Made by a program: the position numbers and the translations under genes. 64,000 nt of DNA from the NCBI RefSeq assembly GCF_025420485.1, contig NZ_JAOEFD010000001.1:1-64000 (forward strand), in the 5' to 3' direction. Below are positions 1-10,100 of the stretch, piece by piece. Below the pieces are notes generated by a model, which was not told where the DNA came from, did not search any database, and saw nothing but the letters and a program-made list of their open reading frames with translations. The DNA comes from Nesterenkonia marinintestina. GTDB lineage: Bacteria; Actinomycetota; Actinomycetes; Actinomycetales; Micrococcaceae. Position 1 is the stretch's first letter. Every line of letters begins with the position of its first letter.

Positions 1-203
1 TGGCGCTGATGAATTCCGGTAGGCTATTCGCATTGTTGCCCGTGATGACGCGGATAATCCGTAACAACTCGCGGCGTCATGCGGCAGCGATTAGTGGGGG
101 GACACGCCGTGAAACACTCCGTGGAACCATCCGGCCTGCCCACTCTCCACAGGTGTGGACTCTGTTGAGAGAAGTCCAGAACCCGGCGTGTCGCGGCGTG
201 TCG
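1..203. other. End of integrated element, no gene recognised
   Basis: This stretch lies downstream of the integrase gene and should belong to the integrated element that continues left of the window. I see no credible gene, RNA or strong hairpin in it. Confidence 0.5.
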
Positions 204-1565
204 TCAGGCCTTCGGGAGGATCTTCACGTCGGCAGGAATGAACTCTTTAGACCCCGGCTTCGAGTGAGGCTGGACCACCACGCGGACAAGGGCCTTCACC
301 ACTCCCCTACGTCGGTGGAGGTCCAAGGCATCCCACGCGGCGCGGATATCGTCGGCGTCCGTCAGGGACTCCAGGCCCGGGGTCATCGAGCTGGCGGCCA
401 GTTGCTCATGAATCTCTCCCAGGCGCTCCTGCAGGCGCTCATTGGCAGCCCGCAGCTGCGCAGCGGTCAACTCACCGTCTGCGAACTCGGTTCCGAGTTG
501 GACCTCCCGCTGTCTGAGGACATCGGCCTGCTCGACCAGAGCGTCCCTGTCGGGGGCGTTCGACTGAGGGGCCGCGGCCAGTCCATGACGCTGGATATAG
601 CTGAGGATGAACCGGGTCACCATCTCGTCCAGGTTGTCGGCCTTGCGAGAGACATGGCCCAGGCTGGGGCATGTGTAGTAGCGCACCTTGTCACGACGAT
701 TCTTCGAGCGGAGGCCGGCTCCGCATACGCCGCATTCGGCCACAGTTGATAGGAGGTACTTGACCCTGTTGTGTCCGGGACCGACCCGACGATGCCGCAT
801 CTTAGAGACTGAGGCCTCCCATGTCTCCCGCGGTACCAGTGCGGGCCATTGAGCTTCCGTGCCCGTCAGCTCGCCCTTATGCTGCGCGAGGCCCGCGTAC
901 CGGGGGTTCAGCAGCACCCGGCGGACACCGCCCTGAGTCCATTGGTTCCCGCGGGTTGTGAGGATGCCGGCCGCGTTGAGCTGGCGTGCGAGCTGGTGCT
1001 GGGGTGTGCCGGCCAGGAAGTCCGTGAACAGTTGACGGACTGCCTCAGCTTCACGGGGCTCCGGGGTGACCTTGTCGGCCTGATATCCGAACGGTCGTTC
1101 GACTCCCCACGGCTTGCCCAGCTCGGCCCGCTGCTTGGCTGCTCGCTTCTGTCGAAACGACTTCATCTCGATCTCGCCACGGCTGAACGCGGCCTTGGTC
1201 CGTGCGAACGTGCGGCCGTTGACGGTGGTGAGGTCGGCCTCTCCGTTCGCGGTCACCAGGGCCAGGCCATGCTTCTCGGCGGCGTCGATCCAATCCTCAA
1301 GCTGGCGCGGCTGGCGGGTCAGGCGGTCTAGGTCGAACGTCACCAGCGCGTTGAACTTCCCGGCGACATAGTCCTGGCGCAGCTGCTCATAGCCTGGGCG
1401 CGTGACAGAATCCTTGTACGCCGACACGCTGTTGTCTGTGTACACGCCGATGAGGTTCCACCCGCGCCGCTCGACTATGGCGCGGCAGTCCTCCTCCTGT
1501 CGCTTGACCCCTAGCTCGTCGCCGTGGCGGTCGTATGACAGCCTCGTATAGATCGCTGCTCGCAT
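204..1565 (-). CDS. Serine recombinase (integrase) of a mobile element
   Basis: A 453-residue serine-type site-specific recombinase. The N-terminal resolvase domain (about 1-150) starts with the nucleophile motif IYTRLS (Ser at residue 10) and holds the family motif LDRLTRQ. A Recombinase domain follows (about 155-255), then a zinc-ribbon-like segment with CGVCG near residue 279 and a further Cys in YYTCP, and a Glu/Arg-rich C-terminal helix region. This is the architecture of phage and ICE large serine integrases, which recombine short attP and attB sites without homology. The start codon lies only about 30-40 bp from the point where tadB homology breaks, the usual place for an integrase gene beside its own attachment site. 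The rest of the element must lie to the left, so I cannot say whether it is a prophage, an ICE or smaller. Confidence 0.93.
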   Translation of the reverse strand: MRAAIYTRLSYDRHGDELGVKRQEEDCRAIVERRGWNLIGVYTDNSVSAYKDSVTRPGYEQLRQDYVAGKFNALVTFDLDRLTRQPRQLEDWIDAAEKHGLALVTANGEADLTTVNGRTFARTKAAFSRGEIEMKSFRQKRAAKQRAELGKPWGVERPFGYQADKVTPEPREAEAVRQLFTDFLAGTPQHQLARQLNAAGILTTRGNQWTQGGVRRVLLNPRYAGLAQHKGELTGTEAQWPALVPRETWEASVSKMRHRRVGPGHNRVKYLLSTVAECGVCGAGLRSKNRRDKVRYYTCPSLGHVSRKADNLDEMVTRFILSYIQRHGLAAAPQSNAPDRDALVEQADVLRQREVQLGTEFADGELTAAQLRAANERLQERLGEIHEQLAASSMTPGLESLTDADDIRAAWDALDLHRRRGVVKALVRVVVQPHSKPGSKEFIPADVKILPKA

Positions 1566-1990
1566 ACCCTCATGGTACGCCTACTTGACACGCTCGGATG
1601 GATGAGGGCCTCGGGCAGAGACATGCCGGCACGCACGGCGGAGCGGAGATGGTCGACGGCGTCTGGCCAGATCTCGCGGAGCACGGCCTGGCGCTTATCG
1701 GCCTGCCAGCGGAGCAGTGCGATCGGGACGACGGCACCGAAGGCGCCGAAGCAGAGCGCCAGCGGCAGCGCCGTAGTGAGCACCAGCACCGTCAGGAAGC
1801 TCACGAGACCGCACCCGACCATGGCGGTCAGCACTCCTGAGACGCCCACTCGCCTGTGGCCGGCCTCTGCCAGGAGGCGGCGGAGGCGGCTGGGGCGTCT
1901 TGACGCGGCGCGTCTCCGAGGCCTCGGCCAGAACGACCACCAGATCAGCAGCAGTCCGATGCCGAGAGTCAGTCCCAGTGCGACGCTCAC
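1511..1990 (-). pseudogene. tadB: tadB, 5' part, cut by element insertion
   Basis: N-terminal part of a TadB-like inner-membrane platform protein of the Tad/Flp pilus (type II secretion F family). It starts with a membrane segment (about residues 2-22), then an Arg-rich stretch, two further hydrophobic segments (about 53-90), and the start of the cytoplasmic domain with the typical AGMSLPEAL motif. Family resemblance stops right after that motif near position 1,600. The frame then runs through the element junction into the integrase gene in another frame and ends at 1,511, giving about 27 foreign residues. TadB proteins are normally about 280-320 residues, so this 159-residue product lacks its main domain. 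The start overlaps the tadA stop by 4 nt (ATGA). The remaining 3' part would lie at the far side of the element, outside the window. Confidence 0.85.
1570..1603. other. Element/chromosome junction (att site)
   Basis: tadB-like coding ends near 1,600-1,612 and the integrase start codon is at 1,565, so the recombined attachment site must lie in this interval. It contains an imperfect palindrome, GTACGCCTAC on the plus strand (8 of 10 positions symmetric). The 2-bp crossover cannot be placed without the left junction or an empty site. Confidence 0.55.
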
Positions 1991-3222
1991 AGCTCGACTC
2001 CTGCACGGGCGATGCGCACCTTCGCATCATCGTCGAGCTTCTTCGAGTCCAGAACTGCCGACGGGTTCCGACGCAGCTCCCCCTGGCGCCGCTCGAAGAG
2101 GGTCGTGGTCTCGATGGTCTCTCCCTCCACACGTCCTCCCACGGCCAGGATCTCTTCGACATGCCGATGTCCGTCGGAGCTTCGCGCGCAATGGACCACC
2201 AGATCGACGCAGGATGCCACTGTGGGAACGATGAAGCTCCTACTGATGTTCTCCCCGGCGAGCAGCGGAAGGGTGCAGATCTTGGTCAGAGCGTCATGGG
2301 CGCTGTTGGCGTGGACGGAGGCCATACCGCCGAGTCCGCTGTTCAGAGCCACCAGCATGTCCAGGCTCTCAGCCTCACGGACCTCACCCACGATGAGCCT
2401 GTCTGGACGCATCCGAAGAGCCTCCTTGACGAGTCGACGCAGGGGGATCTCTCCCTCGTCCTCGAGATTCGCCTGGCGACATTGCATCGCGACCACGTCG
2501 CGCAGGGGCAGCTGCAGCTCGAAGATCTCCTCCACAGTGATCACCCGCTCCCGGGGACCGACTGAGGCTCCGAGGCAGTTCAGCATGGTGGTCTTGCCGG
2601 CCTGGGTTGCCCCGGACACGAGGATGTTGAATCCCGAGCCGACGCACGCCTCAAGCACGGCGGCGGCCTCATCACTGAGTGAACCGCCCTGCACGAGGTC
2701 TCGCAGACCGGTGGCGCGACTGACGAACTTGCGGATGTTCACGGCCCAATGACGGCGGGTGATATCCGGAATGACCACATGGAGTCGCGAACCGTCGGGC
2801 AACGCTGCGTCGACGAACGGCGACGAGAGATCCAGGCGACGTCCCGAACTCTTCAGCATCCGCTCGACCAGATCGCGTATCCGCTCTTCGGAAAGAGTGA
2901 TCGAGGTGAGTTCGGACCGTCCGTGACGAGCCACGAAGACCTGCTGCGGTCCGTTGATCCAGATCTCTTCGATGGAATCGTCGTCGAGGAGTGGCTGGAG
3001 CTCACCGAATCCGGCCACAGAGTCCAAGATGTGGCGGACAGCCTCGTTCGCCTCGCCGATCAGCGGCAATGAGGACGTCATAGACCGCCGGTCGTACTCC
3101 ACGACTGCTGACTCGACCAGGTCCTCAAGGTCAGCCTGGTGGTCCTGAGGATCCAGACCGCGCATTCTGATCTGGTCCCGGACCTCATCCTCGACTATGG
3201 TCAGGGCGTCCACCGTGACCAC
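1987..3222 (-). CDS. tadA: TadA/CpaF-family pilus assembly ATPase
   Basis: A 411-residue hexameric secretion ATPase of the TadA/CpaF (GspE/VirB11) superfamily, which powers assembly of Flp-type pili at the cytoplasmic face. The N-terminal domain (about 60-180) carries LDDDSIEEIWING, typical of CpaF. Walker A is GATQAGKT (204-211), a Walker-B-like RLIVGEVR follows at about 275-282, and the His-box region ASVHANSAHDAL is near 301-312. It is full length for the family. It overlaps tadB by 4 nt, as in an intact tadA-tadB-tadC operon. No TadZ/CpaE gene precedes it; a TAXI binding-protein gene lies there instead. With tadB broken, this ATPase probably has no complete partner unless other copies exist. 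Confidence 0.93.
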   Translation of the reverse strand: MVTVDALTIVEDEVRDQIRMRGLDPQDHQADLEDLVESAVVEYDRRSMTSSLPLIGEANEAVRHILDSVAGFGELQPLLDDDSIEEIWINGPQQVFVARHGRSELTSITLSEERIRDLVERMLKSSGRRLDLSSPFVDAALPDGSRLHVVIPDITRRHWAVNIRKFVSRATGLRDLVQGGSLSDEAAAVLEACVGSGFNILVSGATQAGKTTMLNCLGASVGPRERVITVEEIFELQLPLRDVVAMQCRQANLEDEGEIPLRRLVKEALRMRPDRLIVGEVREAESLDMLVALNSGLGGMASVHANSAHDALTKICTLPLLAGENISRSFIVPTVASCVDLVVHCARSSDGHRHVEEILAVGGRVEGETIETTTLFERRQGELRRNPSAVLDSKKLDDDAKVRIARAGVEL

Positions 3223-3540
3223 TCCCCCTCACGTCACTCCGGTTCCGTACATCTGATTCACAGGCCCAACGAACCGCCGCACGACACCGATGTGCTCCCC
3301 GGCGGCGCCGCCACACAATCATGTCCGGCCGAGGACACGCAAAACTGGAGCCTCATACCTGTGGAGAACTTCGCCGATGTCTCCTGTCATCCACAGTTCA
3401 CCGGCGTGCGGGAGTCCCGGCCGGCGTTCGATCCCTTCGATCATCGGAGTCGACGTCGGTAGGGATGGCACCGGCCTCGTGGGAGCACGTCGAGGCTGCA
3501 GAGGGGTTCCTCAGCGACGACAGGCTCCCCGGAGAGCGGA
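3223..3540. other. Gap between tadA and the TAXI gene
   Basis: 318 bp without a credible gene. It should hold the tadA promoter and the end of the TAXI transcript. I see no strong terminator hairpin or clear -10 box. The missing pilus gene tadZ would be expected here but is absent. Confidence 0.5.
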
Positions 3541-4548
3541 TCAGGGCTCCTCGACGTCGTTCTCCTCGTAGTACCTCTCAGCGCCGGGGTGCATCGGCCC
3601 GTCGGCCAGGCCCAGCAGCGCGTTGTCGTGGCCGATCATCTCGCCCTGGGGCAGTGTGATGCGGTCAGACTCCTCGAAGATGAGCTCGGTCATCTCATAG
3701 ACCATGTCCTCACTGACCTGGGTCGTAGAAGCGAAGAGTGCGGCGGTCACAGAGATCGTGGTGACGTCCTCCTCCATGAAGTCATAGGCATCCGACTCCA
3801 TGGTGAACTCGTCGAAGTCAGTGTCCTCCGTCAGTTCATCGATGACGTCCGGATCGATTCCCAGGAGTGAGATGTCGGTGCCTGCGGCCAGCTGATCGAC
3901 CGCGGCGTTCGGAGTCCCCACGGTGAACAGGGAGGCATCGATGTTCCCGTCCTGCATCAGGGACGCGGAGTCGTTGAACTCCTCCTCGTACGGGGTGTAG
4001 TCGCCCTCCTCGATGCCGTGGGCCTCGAGGATCGCGTCAGAGATGGCTCGGGTGCCTGACCCCGGTGCCCCGACCGCGACGGACTTGCCCTCGAGGTCCT
4101 CGATGGATTCGATCCCCGCCGAGTCCGCGACGATCAGGTGCATCGCCTCGGGGTACAGTCCGGCGACCCACCCGACGTTGGAGACATCGGCGTCCTCGAA
4201 GTCACCGTCGCCGCGGATGGCCATGGCGAACGTGTCGGACTGTGCCAGACCGAGCTGCATGTCCTCCTGGGAGATCCCCCCGATGTTGGCGACCGAAGCG
4301 TCACTGGTGATCGTCTCGACGGTCAGGTCGTCGATGTTCTCCTCCCATATCTGGGCGTACTCCCCCGCCAGGGGGTAGTAGACGCCGGTGGTCCCGGCGG
4401 TACCGAACGTCAGAGTGTCGACGAAGTCCTCTTCATCGCCGATCTCCAGGTCCTCGGCGTCGGACTGATCATCATCGGAGCCGCATCCGGCCAGCAGGAC
4501 GAGCCCCGAGATCGATGCGATGGCCAATGCGGTTCTGCGGATAGACAT
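3541..4548 (-). CDS. TAXI-family TRAP transporter substrate-binding lipoprotein
   Basis: A 335-residue extracytoplasmic solute receptor of the TAXI group (TRAP-associated extracytoplasmic immunogenic), which delivers small organic acids such as glutamate or dicarboxylates to a TRAP permease. The signal peptide ends in a lipobox LLAGC with Cys22 as lipidation site. An Asp/Glu-rich linker follows, then the TAXI fold, with TFGTAGTTGVYYPLAG near the start and DLEGKSVAVGAPGSGTR in the middle, both typical. The protein is extremely acidic, as in halotolerant actinobacteria. No TRAP membrane subunit (DctM or the fused DctQM of TAXI systems) lies nearby, so it is an orphan here. A purine-rich site (AGAGAGGACGATGAGG) lies just before the ATG. 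Confidence 0.92.
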   Translation of the reverse strand: MSIRRTALAIASISGLVLLAGCGSDDDQSDAEDLEIGDEEDFVDTLTFGTAGTTGVYYPLAGEYAQIWEENIDDLTVETITSDASVANIGGISQEDMQLGLAQSDTFAMAIRGDGDFEDADVSNVGWVAGLYPEAMHLIVADSAGIESIEDLEGKSVAVGAPGSGTRAISDAILEAHGIEEGDYTPYEEEFNDSASLMQDGNIDASLFTVGTPNAAVDQLAAGTDISLLGIDPDVIDELTEDTDFDEFTMESDAYDFMEEDVTTISVTAALFASTTQVSEDMVYEMTELIFEESDRITLPQGEMIGHDNALLGLADGPMHPGAERYYEENDVEEP

Positions 4549-4725
4549 GCCTCATCGTCCTCTCTTGATCCGAGAAACGTGAACAAGGAAAAGGCAATAC
4601 CGTTTCTCGCATGAAGCTTACCGTAGCCTATGGTGTAGATCACATCAAGGTCCGCAGCGGCGAATCGAAACGTGACGACGGATGGGCATCACCTACGGAC
4701 GGCCCGCGACATTCCACGTCCGTGA

Positions 4726-4731
4726 GTAGTC
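4726..4731 (+). promoter_or_regulatory. Candidate -10 of the E1 gene
   Basis: TAGTCT fits the actinobacterial TANNNT -10. A start about 7 nt downstream would give a leader of about 60 nt ending in the GGAGGTG ribosome site before 4,801. Confidence 0.4.
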
Positions 4732-4800
4732 TGAGACCACGGTCCTCTCGACGGTTCACACGCCACCCCAGAATCAGCTGACTCGAACCGGAGGTGCTGA

Positions 4801-6978
4801 ATGAACAGCATTGACGAACACTTCAGGAATGCCGTCTCTGCGTATCAGGGGGTCGAGGTTCGACCGGAGTCGGAAGTCCCGCCGGTCGTCCTTGAGCGGC
4901 TGTTCCGTGCGCAGGTGCAGAGTCGGCACCTAGATTTCGCGGCCCGCTGGCTCCAGTCGGAAGGCGCCGGCTACTACACCATCGGTTCTGCCGGTCATGA
5001 GAGCAACGCCGCCCTGGGTCTGCTGTCCCGGGTGGACGATCCCGCACTGCTGCACTATCGCTCGGGCGGCTTCTACGCGGCACGAGCACAGATGGCCGGG
5101 CACAGCACCGGTGCTCGGGACGTGCTGATGAGCCTGACCTGCTCGACCGAGGACCCCATCTCAGGGGGACGGCACAAAGTGTTCGGCCACCCGGACCTGA
5201 ACATCATTCCTCAGACATCGACCATCTCCTCGCATATTCCGCGCGCGGTCGGCCTGGCATTCGCCCTGGGATTGAGCCGAGCGGATCAGACGGTCACACC
5301 ATGGTCCGACGACGCGGTGGTCATCTGCAGCTTCGGGGACGCGTCGGTGAACCATTCCACGGCGACCGGAGGATTCAATGCAGCCGGGTACATGAGCCAT
5401 CGCGGCCTGGAGTGTCCCGTGCTCTTCGTCTGCGAGGACAACGACATCGGCATCAGCACCAGGACCCCGGAGGGCTGGACCGAAGCGGCGCTGAGCAGCC
5501 TCCCCGGTGTCGACTACTGGTCCGTCGAGGGGGCCGATCCGGAGTCCCTGCTCCGAGTCACGGAGCAGGCGTTGGACACAGTCCGGGTTCAGCGCCGGCC
5601 CGGTGTCCTGCACCTCCGCACCGTGCGATTCATGGGACATGCAGGCTCGGACGCAGAGATCGCCTACAGGACGCACACGGAGATCGTCGCCGACTACATG
5701 CGTGACCCGGTGCTGAAGACGGCGGAACGGCTGATCGACCAGGGCATCCGAACATCGGCCGAGATCCTTCAGGACTATGAGCAATCACGGGATCAGGTGA
5801 TGGATGTCGCTCGCGAGCTGATCGACACATCGCGTCTGAAGACTCCCCACGACGTGATGAAGCCCCTCTCACTGCCCACCCCCGAGTCATCGACGACCGT
5901 CGTCCCGTCACAACGGGTCAGAGAGCAGACATGGGGTGACCGACTGCCCGAACACACGAAGCCGATGACACTGGCCCAGGCGATCAACACCACCCTGATC
6001 GATCAGATGGCGCACGACCGACAGGTGCTCGTCTTCGGAGAGGACGTCGGGACGAAGGGGGGCGTCTACGGGGTGACTCGGGGGCTGCGCAAGCGGTTCG
6101 GCGGCCGACGCGTCTTCGATACCCTGCTGGACGAGCAGACGATCCTCGGCACAGCGCTGGGCGCCGCCCTCGTGGGCTATACGCCCGTGCCAGAGATCCA
6201 GTACCTGGCCTACCTGCACAATGCAGAGGACCAACTACGCGGCGAAGCCGCGACGCTGCGTTTCTTCTCCGCCGGCCAGTACCAGAACGGGATGGTCGTT
6301 CGGATCGCGGGGCTGGCGTACCAGAAGGGCTTCGGCGGTCATTTCCACAACGACAACTCTCTGGCGGTCCTGCTCGACATTCCGGGGGTCATCGTCGTCG
6401 TGCCCAGCCATCCGGCTGAGGTGCCGGAGCTGCTCCGAACCTGCTTCGACCTTGCCCAGCGCGACGGCCGCGTATGCATCTTCGTCGAACCGATCGCGCT
6501 CTATCACACCCGTGACCTGCATGAGCCCGGCGATGGCCTGTGGACGGCCGGGTACCGTCCGCCCTCTGAGCAGATAGGTGCGTCCCCCCTGGGAGAGATC
6601 ACCCGGCATGGAGACGGCCGGGACCTGCTGATGGTGACGTTCGGAAACGGCCTGCCCATGAGCCTCCGTGCCGCACGGACCTTGGCTGATGCCGACGTAG
6701 CCACGACGACTGTGGACCTGCGTTGGCTCGCTCCCCTTCCGGAGGAGGCGCTTCTGTCGGCGGCCTCCGAGTTCTCCGCCGTCCTCATCGTCGACGAGAC
6801 CCGTCGCAGCGGCGGGGTGTCGGAGCACATCGTCGCTGCTCTGATCGACGGAGGCTACCGAGGCAGACTGGCCCGGATCACCAGCGCCGACAGCTTCATC
6901 CCACTGGGCCCGGCCGCACACACAGTGCTGCTCGGAGAAGACGACATCGTGCAGGCCGCCGAGGATCTTCTGACCTGA
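4801..6978 (+). CDS. Fused alpha+beta E1 of a 2-oxoacid dehydrogenase
   Basis: A 725-residue thiamine-diphosphate enzyme joining the alpha and beta subunits of a branched-chain-type 2-oxoacid dehydrogenase E1 in one chain. The alpha half (about 1-350) has the ThDP/Mg motif starting GDAS at 179-182 and ending at Asn214 in CEDND, and an activation loop FMGHAGSDAE. The beta half (about 390-725) begins MTLAQAINTTL and contains VFGEDVG, with the C-terminal transketolase domain ending in FIPLGPA. E1 should decarboxylate a 2-oxoacid and pass the acyl group to the lipoyl domain of an E2. No E2 or E3 gene lies within the window. GGAGGTG before the ATG supports the start. The substrate cannot be read from sequence; a branched-chain keto acid is likeliest. 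Confidence 0.88.
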   Translation: MNSIDEHFRNAVSAYQGVEVRPESEVPPVVLERLFRAQVQSRHLDFAARWLQSEGAGYYTIGSAGHESNAALGLLSRVDDPALLHYRSGGFYAARAQMAGHSTGARDVLMSLTCSTEDPISGGRHKVFGHPDLNIIPQTSTISSHIPRAVGLAFALGLSRADQTVTPWSDDAVVICSFGDASVNHSTATGGFNAAGYMSHRGLECPVLFVCEDNDIGISTRTPEGWTEAALSSLPGVDYWSVEGADPESLLRVTEQALDTVRVQRRPGVLHLRTVRFMGHAGSDAEIAYRTHTEIVADYMRDPVLKTAERLIDQGIRTSAEILQDYEQSRDQVMDVARELIDTSRLKTPHDVMKPLSLPTPESSTTVVPSQRVREQTWGDRLPEHTKPMTLAQAINTTLIDQMAHDRQVLVFGEDVGTKGGVYGVTRGLRKRFGGRRVFDTLLDEQTILGTALGAALVGYTPVPEIQYLAYLHNAEDQLRGEAATLRFFSAGQYQNGMVVRIAGLAYQKGFGGHFHNDNSLAVLLDIPGVIVVVPSHPAEVPELLRTCFDLAQRDGRVCIFVEPIALYHTRDLHEPGDGLWTAGYRPPSEQIGASPLGEITRHGDGRDLLMVTFGNGLPMSLRAARTLADADVATTTVDLRWLAPLPEEALLSAASEFSAVLIVDETRRSGGVSEHIVAALIDGGYRGRLARITSADSFIPLGPAAHTVLLGEDDIVQAAEDLLT

Positions 6979-7185
6979 TCCACGGACCGGTCGAGTCGCC
7001 GCACGAGCACAGCCGACCGACCATTCGCAACAGGTGCGCCCATCCGCCTGTGGACAGACCGCTTCATAGGTGCGCTCATCCACAGGTCACGTGGATCGCC
7101 CCTCCCCCGGCCTCGTCCGGGTCCTAGCCTGGGCCGCAGCACACCCCCGTGCCGCACCCGCCGAACTGCTGAAGGATCCTCTCCG

Positions 7186-10100
7186 ATGCCCCTCGTCGTG
7201 AGTCTCGTCCATCACCCAGCTTCCGTATCTCGGGAGCAGTGGCGACGACTGCGCGCGTCCGCTCCCGGCCCTCACCCGCATGAGGTCCGCCTCGCCGTCG
7301 CCGGGGGCCATCAGGCCCCCGGTGCGGAGATCCGTACCGCGCTGCGGGATTGGGTCGCCCAGGTGCTCGGGGGTCCTCCGCACCGGGTCCCGGCGATGTA
7401 TGTCGCTGGATCGGACCTGTCCCACATCGCGTCCGGCTCCGCGCAGATCCATCCTGGGATGGTGGTGACCCTCATGCCTGACGAGCCGGCAGACGGTCCT
7501 GTCGCACGGGCGGACTTCGGTCTGAGACTCTGCGTGGACCAGGGACCCGACGCCGGTCAGGTCTACGCGCTGGGGCGCGGGTCCAGCGATGTGGGCCGCG
7601 CAGCCGACCAGGTGCGCATCGCTGATCCACGGTTGGGCCGCCGGCATCTGACCATCGAGGTCGGCACTCGGTCGGTCCGACTCCGTCGAAGCCCGGAAGG
7701 ATCCCGCCGACGTCGTCCCAGGACCGACACCTGGTCCGCCGAATCACCGCTCGTCATCGGTGACTCCACGCTGACCCTGCTCAACACAGTCTCACCTGCG
7801 CCGACGTCACGACGATGGCCGCCTCCGTCCGAGGTGGTGACGGAGAAGCCCCCCGAGGGTCGGCACCGAATGATGCTGATCATGGCACTGGTGCCGATGG
7901 TGATAGGTATCGTCCTGGTGACCGTCACAGGAATGTGGTTCTTCCTGCTCTTCAGCGCCGTCTCAGCTCTCGTCGCCGGTGCGACGGTCATCGACGCCCG
8001 ACGCCGACGTCGACGATTCCGCGCCGCAGTCTCACAGGCCGCGCACCGGTGGGCCGAGTCTGTGGACTCCGCCTGTCCGACGCCCGGACGGCTGGCGGCG
8101 ACGATCGGTGAGGCTGCGGGCCGCCCGAACAGACTGGCTGCCGGAGCCCTCGGACTGGTTGAGGACCGTCCGCCGTTCCGTGTGCTGCGGTGCGGTCGGG
8201 CCGTTCTGACTCCAGACCTCTCGATGCCCTCCGGCATCGACATGCCGGAGCGGACCCGGGTCGACGCAGTCCTGGCGCTCGAGACACCGGCGGCTCATGC
8301 CACTGAGATCGCAGGCCCGGCCCGAGGCCTCGAACGCACAGCCCGATGGCTCGTCGTCCAGATGCTCATCCGTCCAGCTCCGGAACGCGGCACCGTGCTC
8401 CTGGCAGGACGAGCCCGATCCGTCCTCTCAGACCTCACACCAGAACTGCCTGACCTGATCCGCTCGAATGACGCTGCGGACATCAGAGAGTTCCTCGACA
8501 CACCTGTCACCCCGATCCTCGTGTGCCGCAGCGAGGATCTTCGTGATCGTGAGGGAGACCCCACTGCACTGGCACGCCGCGCCGAGGACCTCCAGCGACA
8601 GGGCTGGCACGTGATGGTCCTCCGCCCCGAGGGTGCCGGCGGTCATCCGATCACCTGCCGGATCCGCCTGGACCTGACAGCCCACATACGAGAAGAGACG
8701 GATACAGACGGCCGCAGGTTCACCAGCGCCGAGAATGTGCTCGTCGACGGAGTGTCCGACGGGACGGCAGCTCGGATGCTGCGTCGTGCTCTTCCCTCCA
8801 GTACGAGCCTCACGGGAGCGACTCACATTCCGGACTATGTCACTGAGCAGCTACCGGAGCAGCTCATGGTCAGGAGCGCCGCGCAAGACCTCGCGACCGT
8901 TCTGGGAGTCTCGAGGAACGGGCCCCTGAGCCTGGACCTGGTGACCGACGGTCCACATATCCTCGTCGCCGGGACCTCAGGCTCCGGCAAGTCTGAGTTC
9001 CTGAAGGCACTGATGCTCAGCTGGGCCGGTCGGTACGGACCCGACGAACTGAACTTCATGCTCTTCGACTTCAAAGGCGGAGCCGCGTTCCGACGGATCG
9101 CCGACATCGAACATTCGCTGGGTCTCGTCACGGACCTCTCCAAGGCCCAGGCGGAGAGGACTCTCGAGGCCGTCCGCTCAGAACTGACCCGGCGGGAGGA
9201 GCTGTTCCTGGAGGCCGACGCCGCAGACTACCCCGAATTCAGGCGACGCCGACCCCGGGAACCGCTGCCTCGGATCCTCGTCGTGATCGACGAGTTCCGG
9301 ATCTTCTCCCATGAGCTGCCGGACACGATGGACGAGCTGATGCGCCTGTCCACCCTGGGGCGCTCTCTCGGACTTCACCTGATCCTGTCCACCCAGCGTC
9401 CGCAGGGGGTCGTCACCGCCGACATCCGTGCGAACATCGGGGCAGTCGTCGCACTCCGGCTGCGCAGCTCTGACGAGTCGCAGGACCTGGTCGGCACACC
9501 GGCCGCTGCAGATATCTCACGGCGGTCTCCGGGACGAGGCATCATCGCGCGACCGGGAGAACCGCCGCAGGAGTTCCAGAGCGCCCTCATCGTTCCCCGG
9601 ACCTCTGGACTCCGAGCACACCCGGCACAGGAGGTCGGACGTGAGATGCCGCGCGAACACGATCACGAGAACGCTGATGCGGTCGCCGCCGTGGTGGGGC
9701 AGGAGGTGTCGGTCCGCAGCCTGCGACGCAGCCACACGCCGGTGCTCGAGCCCCTTCCTGGCTGGTTGCACGTCTGCGGGGACGACCGCGCGGCAGGCGC
9801 CGCGGTCGTCGGTCGCATCGACAGACCTTCGCACCAAGCCCAGGACGCCCTCGTGTTCGATCCTGAGGAGAGTACGAGCCTCGGACTGATCGGCGAGGCC
9901 GCCTCGGGAGGACGTGAAGCGCTGCGGATGCTCGCACTCCAACTCCTCGACGGTCCTCACCGGGTCCACCTCTACCTGCTCGACGCCGACGGTGCGCTCG
10001 AGGGCCTCCAAGAACATGCACGCGTCGGAGCCGCGCTCACCGACGAACACCGTCCGGAGTTCGACCACCTGCTGCTTCGGCTGAAGGATGAGCTCTCCCG

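Noticed and set aside
4620-4650. CRP/GlxR-like site (ATGGTGTAGATCACA) upstream of the TAXI gene
   Set aside because: Only one half site (TCACA) is good and the spacing of the other half is wrong.
6991-7090. Repeated GGTGCGC...CATCC...CAGG pieces before the FHA-FtsK gene
   Set aside because: Only two imperfect short copies; not enough to call a repeat or an operator.
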